Assembly (NCBI RefSeq): GCF_901709675.1
Contig: NC_051095.1
Location: 16,041,956-16,105,955, forward strand
DNA: 64,000 nucleotides
Source: Syngnathus acus
Lineage: Eukaryota > Chordata > Actinopteri > Syngnathiformes > Syngnathidae
Direction: 5' to 3'
In this document: in pieces, positions 26,016 through 37,901 of the stretch
Layout of the letters: each line of letters begins with the position of its first letter
Position numbering within the stretch: the stretch's first letter is position 1
Notes under the pieces: generated by a model
Told to the model about the DNA's origin: nothing
The model's database searches: none
The model's input: only the letters and a program-made list of their open reading frames with translations
Made by a program: the position numbers and the translations under genes

Positions 26016-29000
26016 AATCCATTTTCGCTTCCAATGGTGCACTTTAACATGTTTTCATGCTTTTGAAATCAGTTACAGTTATCTGACAGTTTCAGTTACA
26101 AGTCAGACAACCAGTTGTTTCCTCTGCCCAGTGAGCATTATTTATCACAAAATAATTTTTAATTACAAAGAGTCTCCTGTTATAAAACTCCTCGCAAGAT
26201 GAATGCAGCCCTACTTTGTTACAGGCAACGTGCAAACTATGTCTTCGTTGACATATTCATATTTTTGGAGGCAACGGGACTAAAACGTAAGACGCAAGAG
26301 GTGCTTCGTGATGTTTTCTGAGTTATTGCCATATTTAGCTGAATTGAAATACTGCCGTGATTAATTATGACGCAAGACCTGAGCAACTGCAATGTCATTT
26401 TCAGTCGACGGCAAGTGGCAGAAAAGCTGACCCTGAGATGTATGAAAACAGGTGTATATTTCCTGTTTATGTCATATTCCACAAACAAAACATTAAACAG
26501 AACATCCATCCATTGTGTTTTAAATATTTGAGCTGCACAGAACATATTATTACAAAGAAAAATTGGGGTGGACATCAAGGTCGAAGGTTGCCCTTCTCAT
26601 TAGGTCTTATAGTAGAAATGCAACATTTATTTTTCTATTAGTGGATCTCCAGTCCATTGCTGTGCAACACATTCATGAATAGCTGCAGGGAAAAAAATAA
26701 CATTTCTCATTAGGTCTTGTAGTAGAAATGTAAAAATATTTATTTCTATTAATGAATCTACAGTCCATTGCTGTGCGACACATTCATTGCATTGAAAATA
26801 TAACATTTCTTTGTGTTTCTAAAAATACATCTGGTTTTTTTTTTCTGTCAGGTCCTTTATTTTTCTTAAAACAATGGACACAAGAAAAAAACCTCTCATT
26901 CTTCTCCACGGTATGCATGGCATTGATTTTTCAGCAGGAGGATTTTTTTCATGTTCACCCTAAAGTGTTGACACGATTTGCTCGCCATGATGTTCTGGTT
27001 GTCCAAACACAAATTTCAAATCAGTCATGCTCATCCTACCTTTTTCCACCAGCTAATCGTGTGAAAACTCTGAGTAGACAATTGTATAACAAAAGACAAA
27101 TGGAAGCTGAGCCATAGAAGTAGGGCGCTTATTATTGGGGTATGTGTTTAAATATTTAATCTGTGGCTCTCTGATTTGACTCTCTGTGGGGGAACTGGCA
27201 ACACTTCATCCTTTCTCTTTGACGCGCTTGGATTTGTGCTTTGCTGCGTCTGCTGACACAGACATGATGATGTGGGAGCAGACACAAGAGGCAACTTCTA
27301 GCTATGTGCTGAAGATGGAGTACGTTTAATTGACCATTTTGGGTGCACGGGGTGCCAGCAGTTGGGTACAACGGCTTATCTCATGAAGTTTCAAATCAAA
27401 TGTTTTCTACGACATCACACTTCTCTTTTGCATTGATCACTCTTTTGGAAAGCATTTGGTCGGAATAATGTTGTGGTTGCAAATAGTGAAAAGATGGTTT
27501 TCCTGTATCTATTGTAGTACCTCTCGTCTTGCTCTGGGAAACTTGCTATGCAAATACAAAGGTTGTTTTTTATTGCATATAGAAAAGAGCCAATGGTAAA
27601 ATTGATGTGTCACCCGAAATGCATTTTGACCTTTTCATCGGTGAGGAACTAAAACGCTTTTTGCTATGAGATTGTTGCATTATTTCACATTATAGCCTGC
27701 CGTGGATCCAAAGTAAAAGTTAATAAAAAATCAAACAGGTGACACAGTTGAACAGACTGAAAATACTGTGGAGTTCCACATTATCACCTTGACTCTTGTC
27801 ATTTGATGAAAGGTAATAACATCTTGCTACAAGGGAATTATAACATTAAAGGAGGAGTGCATGTGTGAACAGACAATGATCTTAATCAACTGAATGCAAA
27901 GAACTGCAGAGGATTTAGACCCAAGGCTACCGGAAGTATGTTGTATTACGTATATATCTTAAGATTATAGAGTTGTTCGACTTATTTCCAGAGCATCTCT
28001 TGCATAATTATGTGGAGCTAAGCATTTTTAAATGTAAAGTATTAAGGAAATAAATTCACAGCTGTACTCTGTACATTACGCAATCTCACTTGTCAGATCA
28101 CCTGAGAACAACTTTAATCATGAGCCTTCTTGATGTTATCTGCCTGCCAGTGCAAATTTGTTAACACTGTCTGCAGTAACCATGCATAAAGAAAAGCAAG
28201 TATGAAACTCACCAGCAGATCACATCAATGTTAACATAGTAGATGTTGACTCTCATCAGTTCTTCATAGATGAATTCAATAACAGCGAATTAAAGGAATG
28301 CCAATAATGTCAAGCTAATGTTTTTTTTTTTAAATATTGGAAATAAACACCTTGCAATTTGTAAACCTCGTGTGATGCATCACAGCCTTTCGAATGTGAC
28401 GGCGCCGTGACAGTTCCGAAATTCATCCAGCATTGAGGTGTAATGATGCAAGCAAATGGTGCAGACTGGGAGCAGTCAGTGGGGCCGAAACACCACAATT
28501 TGTCACGTCACCTGACAAAACCCCAAGCTTATATTTTCCCTTTTGATAAGTGGAATAAACCTCATGAAAGTGGATGGGCTGGGGTAAATCAAAGATATTT
28601 TTGGCTCATAAAATAAAATATACAAACAAGCCGCGAACCCTGTAAAGTTGTGCTCAGATACTATAACAACATTTTAAAACAATTCTGTATAGGAGATCCG
28701 CAGAAACGCAGTGACAATTCCAGCAGCAGTCTGATAATATATTCGGCTGTTGGCATTTTGTCGAGGATCTAAAGAGCCTTGAGTGTTTGTGGAGATATCC
28801 CAGAAGAGAAGGCAATAAAGCAGAGTAGTGTTCTAAACTCTAAATGGCACAGGGAGATGATCTTCTGAGACCAACTACCTGTTTGCAGAGAACATAATAC
28901 AAATGTGCTGCAATGCAGGGTAAAGCGCTGAGGCTTTCCCGCAGGCTAGCTGTAAATATGTAGCATCCAAGGTCACCAAAGTTTTTTCACTCAGGCAATA

Positions 29001-30390
29001 AGATGGTCTTCTCTCCGGAGTTTGTCTCTGACAAACTGTAGTGATAACTTTATGCCGTCTATACTCAGAAGACACGTAAATTAATGCACAGTGGTGTTTT
29101 TCGAAATACGACATGGTTTGGCCGATTTTGGCTTGGACTTGGAAGCAAAAAATTTAAATACAAGTGCAGTGAACACAACTACACTTGCTCAACAACAATC
29201 AGCAGTTTGGAAGATAGGGAACAATTGTTTAAAAAAAAAAAAAAGCTTACTGGCAATTTAACCTTTCAGCAAAGAGTGTGACTTTAAAACTTTGAATCCA
29301 CTAGGTTAATGCTAACACATCATGCGAAACACCATAAACAGGCTAACAAATAGCATCCGAATTTTAGTGTTAGAACAATGGATTGAGCTGTAATTAAATG
29401 TGGCACTGTTAGTAGTAAAAATGTTAAAAACAGGACAGCATCTCTAAATCCGACATGGTAGTTGACGATTTAATAGTATGACGAGGCTTAAGTGAAGCAT
29501 TTCAGTTGTCATAACGATAAGCAATAAAACATTTCTATAGTGTTTGGATTTGTGGATCAGACAACCGGGCGACAGGAGAGAAGTGAAAAGCTCCGGACTC
29601 TAAAGGATGAATTGACCATGGTTAGTGTTCAGGGAGAACCACAAACACAACAAGAAAAAAAGACCAGTGTGACTGTCACACTAGTTGGGCCACCAGCTGC
29701 CGGCTCTGGAGAGAGGAAATTGATTACTCTTATCAAGTGTTTCTCAAAGGATAATAGAAGCAGCGGAAGCCAATTACGCTTTCAGGGATCAACTTTAAAA
29801 ACTGGCTGATCCCTTTTGTTTTACTATGTGTGAACTTTGCCACAAGAACTATGTGCTGAGATTAGCATTTGCAGTTTTGCATGTAATCACAGTATTTCAG
29901 GTGCAGTTTTTGGTAACTTATACATACATGTCAAGCAAACATCTTTCTGCCCACGTGAGTGCAGATATAGAAAGGTGAGAAGACTATGAATAGACTGGTT
30001 TAATACAGTCAGAGTGATGCCTCAAACCTTCGCTTTTCTTCCTGAGATAAATCACTCTTTCCTTCAAGCATCAGGCTCTGACAGCCACTGACAGCCAATT
30101 AAAAGACTTTTCCCAGTCAGCATGTATTTTCTTTCCATTACTTGGCACAGACTGGAATAATCACAGAAGAATTCATGATGAACGCTGTATCATACCAGCC
30201 AATCTGCAAAACAAATTCCTTGCATGCCTAATAAAAATGAATAAATATTGCAGTGAAGGAGCTTTTAACATTCAACCAGCACTTCTTGATTGTTTAAATT
30301 AACCAAGACACATGGTTTATTTAGCATTCAAAATAACATTATACTTTTTACATACATAACATCAAACATTTCCACATTCATGTAAAATAT
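26016..30390. other. Intergenic sequence upstream of testican, no gene recognised
   Basis: Contains the 110-bp tandem duplication at 26594. Frames at 26752-27117 and 29540-29809 were inspected and carry no known domain, signal peptide or splice context. Confidence 0.55.
26594..26810 (+). repeat. Two-copy tandem duplication, 110-bp period
   Basis: TTCTCATTAGGTCTTATAGT at 26594 recurs as TTCTCATTAGGTCTTGTAGT at 26704. The homology continues through CAGTCCATTGCTGTGC(A/G)ACACATTCAT in each unit. Substitutions and small indels indicate moderate age. Confidence 0.85.
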
Positions 30391-30790
30391 CAACATCATC
30401 ATCATCATCATCGGTTTAAAGTCCACTTTCCAGGCGCCGCTGGGTTGGACTGGATTCTCAATATGGCTTTCTTCCACCGGGGACGGTCCATGGCCATCTC
30501 GTGGTTGAGAGTGCCTATACTGAGAACATTTTTGGAGCAAAACCTTTTACAGACGGATGCCCTTCCTGACACCAACCCAAGGGGAAATTGATTTTCTGTA
30601 GGGGTTGACTCCCTTAGCCCATTCCTCTCCCGAGGAGCCCACTGGACAGTGGTACTATTTAACCCATAGTTGGGGGCTGGTTCGTGGGCACCAGGGCGTG
30701 TCCACACACCGGTGGGCCTGCGTGCCGCACGTCTAGGGGCCAAACCTCCTCCGAGTCCCTTGTAGTTTAGCCTGGGTCCGTGTTGTACCC
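30391..30790 (-). mobile_element. Interspersed repeat with (GAT)n tail, probably LINE 3'-end derived
   Basis: On the minus strand a GC-rich body contains TTGGTGTCAGGAAGGGCATC at about 30565-30585. This motif is common at the 3' ends of fish RTE/L2-type repeats. It ends GGACTTTAAACC followed by (GAT)n, the microsatellite at 30391-30412. The upstream limit is uncertain and the element may extend to about 30940. Its base composition differs sharply from the AT-rich flanks. Confidence 0.6.
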
Positions 30791-30940
30791 AGTTACCATG
30801 TGTCGCCGCGTGGAGGCACTACATAGGGTTTGCTGTTAGAGGCTATGTACTGGCAGGGAGAGACTTACGCACTCGGCTCTCCCGTTCGCATACTGCTAGC
30901 CAGCGGTGAGGGTTGACAGTGAGAAGTGACATGCACTGGG

Positions 30941-30976
30941 CACTCCACCAACACTCCACCAACACTCCACCAACAC
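30941..30976 (+). repeat. 12-bp minisatellite, three units
   Basis: CACTCCACCAAC repeated three times. Confidence 0.9.
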
Positions 30977-31008
30977 ACGAGACGCATCATAACAACCCAA
31001 CTTGGTCT

Positions 31009-31093
31009 TATAAAGTCAGACACACTTATGAAGTCAGACACACTATGAAGTCAGACACACTATGAAGTCAGACATACTATGAAGTCAGACACA
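31009..31093 (+). repeat. 16-17 bp minisatellite, five units
   Basis: Units of TATGAAGTCAGACACAC with small changes. There are no unique spacers between units, so it is not a CRISPR array. Confidence 0.92.
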
Positions 31094-34000
31094 TGTAAAA
31101 TATCAACACTAAATAATAATTGATAATATTACACACAAAGAAAGAAAAAAACCCTATCGGGGTGGTCGGAAGTAGAAGATATTTTGCTGTTTAACTGCAT
31201 TTTGCAGCAATAGTGAGGAAAGTGGGGGCCCTGGGGGGCAGGGAGGGGGTAATCCAAGTCAGGATGCAGGAGATGCTTTGTGTTGCCAAATCACGCTTGA
31301 GCCCTGCAGCATACAGGAAACCACACAGGAAACTCAATTGCCTCCACTCCTTGCCCGCAAGCGTGCGAGATTGATATTCTGGCACATTTCTGCTCAGCAT
31401 ATACGCTACGTAAACAAGTTATACTAATATGATAAATAATCTGTATTCCGCTCAGACAATCAGATCTGTTTTTCCCAACATACAGAATACATGGCACCTA
31501 AACATATTAATTGAATTGTTAATTATTTAGTGTATATTTACATAGTACATAGTGCACCAATCTCCACTGGGTTTGAAGTATTACAAATTCCTCAGAAACA
31601 AATACCTATACTGCCATCGTCTTATATTCTATGCAGGTGGTCTAACATTTGTTTTTCTTTCCCATTATTTTACATCTGCAAGTTTGTTCTTCTCATCTCT
31701 CCTTCCTCTACTCTAAAGTTCACATAAATAAATTACCTCCGCAGTTGCTTATTTACGCTCCTATACACGGCCTGTTCCTCTCTTGGTCCCAGCAGTTTGA
31801 AATTAATAGCACCCCCCTGATGCAACAGTTTCGGAATGCAATTAAGGGCACGCACACTCAAGGTCCAAGTGCTGTGTTGTGTGCTGAAGCCTGCTTGCCC
31901 CAAACATGGATGAAAGTCAGCGCAAAGGAGAGAAACTCAGAACACTAATGCAATTTTTCTAATGTGCCTTATTTCCAGTCACTGGGTGTCATCTAATCTG
32001 GCTGCACGCAATCTGCGGCATGCATCGATTATATGTCACATCTTCTTGTGCGTGTTGTGCTCAGCAAGCTTAAAGCATCCTGTGCCAGAACGAAGGAAGT
32101 CAACCACGTCTGAGCAAGGTAGAGAGAGCCAGTCAGTTAATTAAGACTATGTATAGAGAGAATGCTTGAACACGGTAAATTGCCAGTGAACATATGGGTG
32201 TACAATTTGGAAGATTAACCAAAAACATATCACACAGTGAGTGTTGTACCTGAACGAAAGTTCATGAACTCATTCACATTTTGGACGAACGTGAACTGAA
32301 CATAGCACATTTTTGCTTCGTGAACGTTTTCGTGATCGCGTTCATCCTTGGGCCTATGAATGGTTTTGAACGGCAGTTCTTTTTGTTCAAGGATACCAGG
32401 TTTCTCTTCTTAGACTTCAACATCAAACCACGCTAAACACTCCATAAACAAGGATTAATCAGACGGGGAAAGACGATTTGGCAACACCGCCAGAAACCTC
32501 ATCAAAATGCAACGTGTGCTTGGACAAGCGTTGAACCATGAATGAGATTGTTTTTTGTTGTTTTAGTCATTTATTTGGGCTTTGCACACTTTGCAGTTTA
32601 ATGTCCCAAATTCTAACATTTTTTGGGTTCTTTGGGCAAACAAGTTAAGAAATAATATATATAGTCACTAAAAATGAAAAGTTAGTTAAAGAAGCCATCA
32701 TTTTTGCTTTGCACATTGAATACTTCATTTGTGCATCCTTTGTTTCCTATCTCAGTCTGGCACCTACAGCAGTTTGTGTTTGCACATTCTGGACCACAGT
32801 TATGTTTTTGTTTCAATTCATTAAAGAAAAAGACAATTCAAGATTTTTTCTCTTGTATTTGAGATTGTAGGGTGATAGCAGTTCCCGGATACGAGTGTGA
32901 ATGAAATGTGTGAAAACAATGATAAAATGCCAGTATGCCAGAGGGTAACAGCTCGCAGCAACTTCATTTTTTGATTGGGAAAGAAAAGAACTATCTATTT
33001 TTTTAACCATAAACTTAGTTCATAAAATTTTACCGAATTAGTTCATTTGTGATCTGAACTTTCAACTAGTTTGAGTAGAAAATGAACTTTCTCAACACTG
33101 CACACGGACAAAAAAAGAGGTGAGTTCATAGAAGAACATGCAAAAGAATAAAAGATTGCCTAAAAGGTAGAACGAGGTTTTTGTTAAGTTTCACCCTGAA
33201 CTCATTTCTGTCACCCTTATTGCCTATGGAAAAAAAAAAATGTTGAAATACTATCAAACCAGCAGCTTGCAACGAATTGTGGCGACCTTCAAGATTCCAA
33301 TAATTTCATTTTAATACACACTGCTGCGATCAAGTCTGAGTCCATCACAATGTCAAAGACTCCCAAAACAAGTAGTATCTGAACCCTGCGACTTTGAGAA
33401 TATTTTGGACCAAGATATAATAAACAAGTGTTTGTAAAATCACAGAATTAATTAAGTTATATTTATGTCCATTCCAACTGTTGTTTAAGTAGAGAAAAGA
33501 AGGAGACGAATGCTTGACAAACAAAGAGAAAATACATAAATAGATCCTGGCTCGGTGAAGAGAGGAGTCTAGGAGGATTTGTTATGCTCTATGAATTATC
33601 TATGGATTAGCCAGATTTGGAAGCAGTGATAAACCCTACCTGGGGCGCTGGCTTAGATACTCCCTATTCTCTCCTCGCTTATTGAGAAAATAATTTATCA
33701 AACAAATATGCACACAAGCTGTGAAATCCACTCCAGCACCTTCTGTTTCTATATAAGAATTTAATTAGAAAGTAAATAGAATTTTTAAGGATGAGGAAAC
33801 ATAGCTGGTTTACAACTTGAAACTAATATCAAAGAGATGAAAAAGACAATCCATAGCAGTACCTGTAAGCATACAATGCCAATGTGATATATGCAGTTTC
33901 ATATAATTGAAACCAGACATTTTGATGTTTCTGGATGAAATATTTTTCTTCATTTTTGCTTTAAAAGTGCACTAGCAAGTAGAGCATGATTACATGCATG

Positions 34001-34431
34001 AGCCTGCTGGTCATTTGGCGATACGGGTCAAATGGTGGTGGTATTGAAAGCTAAACAGGCAGGCAGGCTGGGGTGGGGGAATTTTGTTGCCTAGATTCAT
34101 AATTATTTGTAGATTGGGGGTGATTCAAGCATGAAAAAATATCATGTGTAAATTAGTAATAATATTGGATTTGACCCATCCTTGAGCATTCTTATGTTTT
34201 AGCAGATTCAGAAAAAGACACACACGCACAAGACAGCATCGATTTATTATATATTGTTGAAAGAGACAGTCAAGGCGATGCCCAAATGCGCAGCAAGTGC
34301 GTCCGTTGGCATGGTAATGAACATGCAGAATCAATAGTTTGGCATTCTGACCACGTCTTGCTCTTTACGTTCACAACTTGACTCATGTCTTAAATCTGCA
34401 ACTATAAAAGGCTGCTGTTTACAACCACCTT
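31094..34431. other. No gene recognised; contains the GTTCATGAAC element
   Basis: Apart from the element at 32235-33100, the DNA is AT-rich and unassigned. Confidence 0.55.
32235..33100. mobile_element. Possible DNA element with GTTCATGAAC repeats
   Basis: The left end reads CAGTGAGTGTTGTACC and the right end in reverse CAGTGTTGAGAAAGTTC, short imperfect inverted ends. Both sub-terminal zones are full of GAACGTTC/GTTCATGAAC half-sites, for example GAAAGTTCATGAACTCATTC near 32254. CACAC stands on both sides (32231-32235, 33101-33105), which could be chance. The interior has no recognisable transposase. Confidence 0.5.
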
Positions 34432-34455
34432 TGTGTTGTGTGTATGTGTGTGTGT

Positions 34456-34507
<52 letters not shown>

Positions 34508-34584
34508 ACGTACATGCGTGCGTGTGTGTGTGTGAGTGTGTGTGTGTGTGTGTGTGTGAGTGAGTGTGTGTGTGCACGCGCGCA
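34432..34584 (+). repeat. Long compound (GT)n microsatellite
   Basis: GT runs interrupted by CTGT, GCGTACGTACATGCGTGC and GAGTGAGTG. Histidine-threonine frames here are repeat artefacts. Confidence 0.95.
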
Positions 34585-34729
34585 ATTAGCCTGTGTTCTG
34601 TAATAATAAAGTTTTTTACATGCAACATGATTGCACTTCTTTTCATTTGGGTTCAACCCTATTCAGGGGGTTGTCAAGGTGAATCATCTTCTTTCAAGTC
34701 TCCCTGCTGTTTGCATCTTCTGCTCCAAC

Positions 34730-36560
34730 TGAAACTAGAGTAATTCTTCCCTCACCACATCCAATCTATAAAATCCATTTCCCGTAACCTTATGATATAC
34801 TATTTTCTTTGACATGTCGCTCATCTGTACATGTCCAAACATTCTAAATCTGGCCTATGTAACTTTGTCTTCAAAATTTCCAGTTCGTGCTGTCCTGTTG
34901 ATAAACTCATTTATTATTGTGTCCATCATTATTACTCCAAAAAATCTCTTTGCCTACTGCTTTCTGGTCAATCTCAAAACCATACAACATCATTACCGTC
35001 CTGAAATCCTTTCCTTACACTTTAGCTGGTGCTTTTTTTGCCCATGGCATTTTGTGCCGCTGATTCCATCTTGCCTGTCATTCCTTGTTTCTCCAGTGCA
35101 TACCTGCACCTGTTCCATACTCTCAACGCGAATCAGTGTCATCTGCAAACATCATAGTCCCAGGTATCTCTTTCTGACTACATTTCTTAATCTCTCTGTC
35201 ACCATAGCAAACAGAAGGAACTTAAAGCCCATCCTTCATGCTGTCTGTCCTGCCTCCATCTTCTTCTATCATCATCTCCTAGACTCGTCCAACTTACCTC
35301 ACTGGCACTCATTTTCATTCCATACAATATCAGTGCTCCTCCCTTGCTTCTCTGAGATTAATCAATAAGACACAAGGCAGAGTCTTCTAACCTGAACTTA
35401 AAATATGCAAATATGTAACCTGTGGTGTTCACTGTAGGCATGAAGAGATAGGGTTGCCCACAAATCACTTCTTGTCTCAACCTTGTCTTCAATACTGCTT
35501 CTCAATTTTTTCTTGTATAGATAGTTGACTTAACCCCTCTGTAATTGTTACGCACATCACCGTTGTTCTTAAAAATTGGCACCAGCACGCCTTTTCTCCA
35601 CTTTTCAGGCATTTGCTCATTCAAATGAACAATCTTGTCCTTTAAATCCATGGCCATCACCCTTGCGCACTTCTATACCTCCACCAATATGCCGTCAGGA
35701 CAAACAGGCTTTCAACCCTCCATCATTTTCCTTACTTCATCCTGTCTAGTCTCGACTACCTCCTCTCTTGTTCTCCTTCATCTTTCCTCATTCAGAGTTC
35801 CTCAGAGTTCTCCTTCTGTTTTTTCACATCATGTTTTTGTCACTTATCAATACATTTCCATCTCTATCCTTGACCGACAAAACCCTGCTGCAAGCCCTTC
35901 CCAGGTGATTGCTCTGCCTTGCCAAACATTCCTTTGTGTGTTCCTTGTACATCTCGAAACACATTTTTTCGCTGAACTTTTCCACCGCTACCTTTACCTC
36001 TCCTTCTATTCCTTTCTGAACGCTTTCCTGAATTTCCTTCTTCCCAGATGATACACCAATCACCTTTCTACCCGTTTCCCTAGTCACTGTTGCCGAGCAT
36101 CGAACCAACCAAGTTCCCTTACAACCTAGGACTTCTCTCGGCTTCTTCTTAAAATCTACCTTTCTTAATGTTCCTCATTTCATCCTCTGCTCTTACTCTC
36201 ACCTTCACAGTTATCTTACACGTTACCATTATAGAATATAGTCCAACTGTGCGCACCTGCTTCCACCCTTGTGTCGCTGTGCTCGTGGCAGTCATTTCCT
36301 TCCTCATCACAGAATCCATCAGTATGTGTCCTTCAAAATCCCTTTCTCTTACACACTAAACCTTCCCTCATCAATTTAGCAACATGCCCATTGAGGTCTG
36401 CTGAAATCACCACTCTGTCCCCTCTAGGAAAGCACATTCCAGGCATTCTCCTTCTCTTCCTACTCAAAGCCCACCAGTGCAGCATAATCAATGACAACAA
36501 TTATCAACACCCCATCAATTTCTACCTTCAGAATCATCCTGCTGTCTGATAGTTCCACAG
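34730..36560 (-). pseudogene. Decayed RTE-like LINE (endonuclease and reverse transcriptase remnants)
   Basis: Reading the minus strand from 36560 down, with frame jumps, I see an endonuclease piece with GDRVVISADLNGHV (about 36410-36430). Next comes EVRKMMEG, PDGILVEV, MPEKWRKGVLVPIFKNNGDV and NNYRGVK (about 35745-35530), the finger region of LINE reverse transcriptases. Then come LLFAMVTERLRNVVRK and MFADDTD (about 35225-35135), the catalytic A-D-D motif. Last are NEFINRTARTGNFEDKV and ARFRMFGHVQ (about 34910-34825), the conserved C-terminal tail of this LINE type. Stops and frameshifts interrupt all of it. The stretch between NNYRGVK and the FADD block is far shorter than in an intact RT, so there is an internal deletion. 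It is not functional. The RTE-like label is from memory of these motifs. Confidence 0.85.
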
Positions 36561-36980
36561 TATTCACTTGGATAATATTTTGCAACATGCTTGCACTAAC
36601 TTTGCCATACACACTAAGTGGCAACCTCTGCTTCCGGCTCCGGTGATTTCACTGGTCATTCATAAGCCATACGAATTGGACCACTTGATTAACAAATACA
36701 CAAATCAGCACAAAAGTAATAAATCCTTGAGGCACCTAAATTGTAGGCATGAACTTACAATGAATGACTTTGAGGGCTTTTCTACATGCTGTCTGTGTAT
36801 TGCTGGCATGGAGACAATCCCTAGTCTACCTGTGCTCACTCAATCAAGCGCCTAGTAAAAGAAAATGTTTTTCAATTTGGGCCCACCTGCCTGAAGGCAC
36901 GCGCCCATTCCGTGCACCACAAGCATCACACACACAATGAATGGGCTGATCGACTGCATACTGAGCTGTGCAAAGTGTTT

Positions 36981-37034
36981 CTTACTGCCATTCTACTACT
37001 CCGAGAGAGGCCGATCTCATCTGATCTTGGAAAG
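36981..37034 (+). pseudogene. 5S rRNA fragment (5' half)
   Basis: CTTACTGCCATTCTACTACT, then CCGAGAGAGGCCGATCTCAT and CTGATCTTGGAAAG follow the first ~50 nt of vertebrate 5S rRNA (TACGGCCATACCACCCTGA, GCCCGATCTCGTCTGATCTCGGAAG). The similarity stops after GGAAAG, so the pol III internal control region (A, intermediate and C boxes) is missing and the copy cannot be active. It may be a retropseudogene or the head of a 5S-derived SINE, though no SINE body follows. Confidence 0.65.
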
Positions 37035-37539
37035 GGCCATTACGGTGCAAAGGCTACAAATAAACAGCTGGTGGGCCATATTGAATACGTCTGAGATAGA
37101 TTGAGGTTGTTTGATTTAGCTGTTTTTGAGCGCTCGCTAATAAGATGTAATTCTTATATCTTTAATTCTTATCAAGGTACAAATAATATGCATGCATAAA
37201 TATAAAATGAAACAGCTATCATTTCCCCCATATAACTTCAGAGCAGCATAATTCTGTATAGAGACCATTTTGCTCACGTCAATATCCTGTTGGAAATTTG
37301 ATCATGTCACCAAGTAATAATTAGACACGAGGATGATTGCAATGACACATTTGTTGACACTAGTTTCCCAAATGATCTATTTTTTGTTTGTTTTAAACTT
37401 ACAAATGAAATTCAATAGCATTTTTTGCAGTGTGATTTATAACACAACACAAATTTATTTATTTTTTAAAAACGTTTTAATTTCTACAATTTAGAATATA
37501 ACATTAAAAACGTAATATTATTATATATTATTATTATAT

Positions 37540-37901
37540 GGCGGCTCGGTGGCGCACTGGGTAGCACGTCCGCCTCACAGTTAGGAGGGTGCGGGTTCGA
37601 TTCCACCTCCGGCCCTCCCTGTGTGGGGTTTGCATGTTCTCCCCGGGCCCGCGTGGGTTTTCTCCGGGCACTCCGGTTTCCTCCCACATCCCAAAAACAT
37701 GCTTGGTAGGCCGATTGAAGACTCCAAATTGTCCCTAGGTGTGAGTGCGAGTGCAAATGGTTGTTTGTCTCTGTGTGCCCTGCGATTGGCTGGCAACTGG
37801 TTCGGGGGGGCCCCCGCCTACTGCCCGATGACGGCTGGGATAGGCTCCAGCACACCCGCGACCCCCGTGGGGACTAAGCGGTTCAGAAAATGGATGGATG
37901 G
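37540..37901 (+). mobile_element. Young full-length tRNA-derived SINE with 13-bp duplication
   Basis: It starts GGCGGCTCGGTGGCGCACTG, has an intact B box GGTTCGATTCC (about 37595-37605), the standard body, and ends GGTTCAGAAAATGGATGGATGG. ATTATTATTATAT is repeated exactly on both sides (37527-37539 and 37902-37914). The perfect duplication and intact pol III boxes make it the best-preserved family member in the window and a reference for the decayed copies. Confidence 0.93.

Noticed and set aside
26752-27117. 121-codon frame
   Set aside because: Starts inside a tandem duplication and has no motif.
29540-29809. 89-codon frame with ordinary amino-acid composition
   Set aside because: No recognisable family, no Kozak context or splice sites; length is within chance expectation.
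31009-31093. Regular short repeats resembling a CRISPR array
   Set aside because: Units are directly adjacent without spacers; it is a minisatellite in a vertebrate genome.
35635-36549. Several 90-184 codon plus-strand frames rich in Ser, Phe and Leu (from about 34814)
   Set aside because: They are antisense shadows of the minus-strand LINE remnants.
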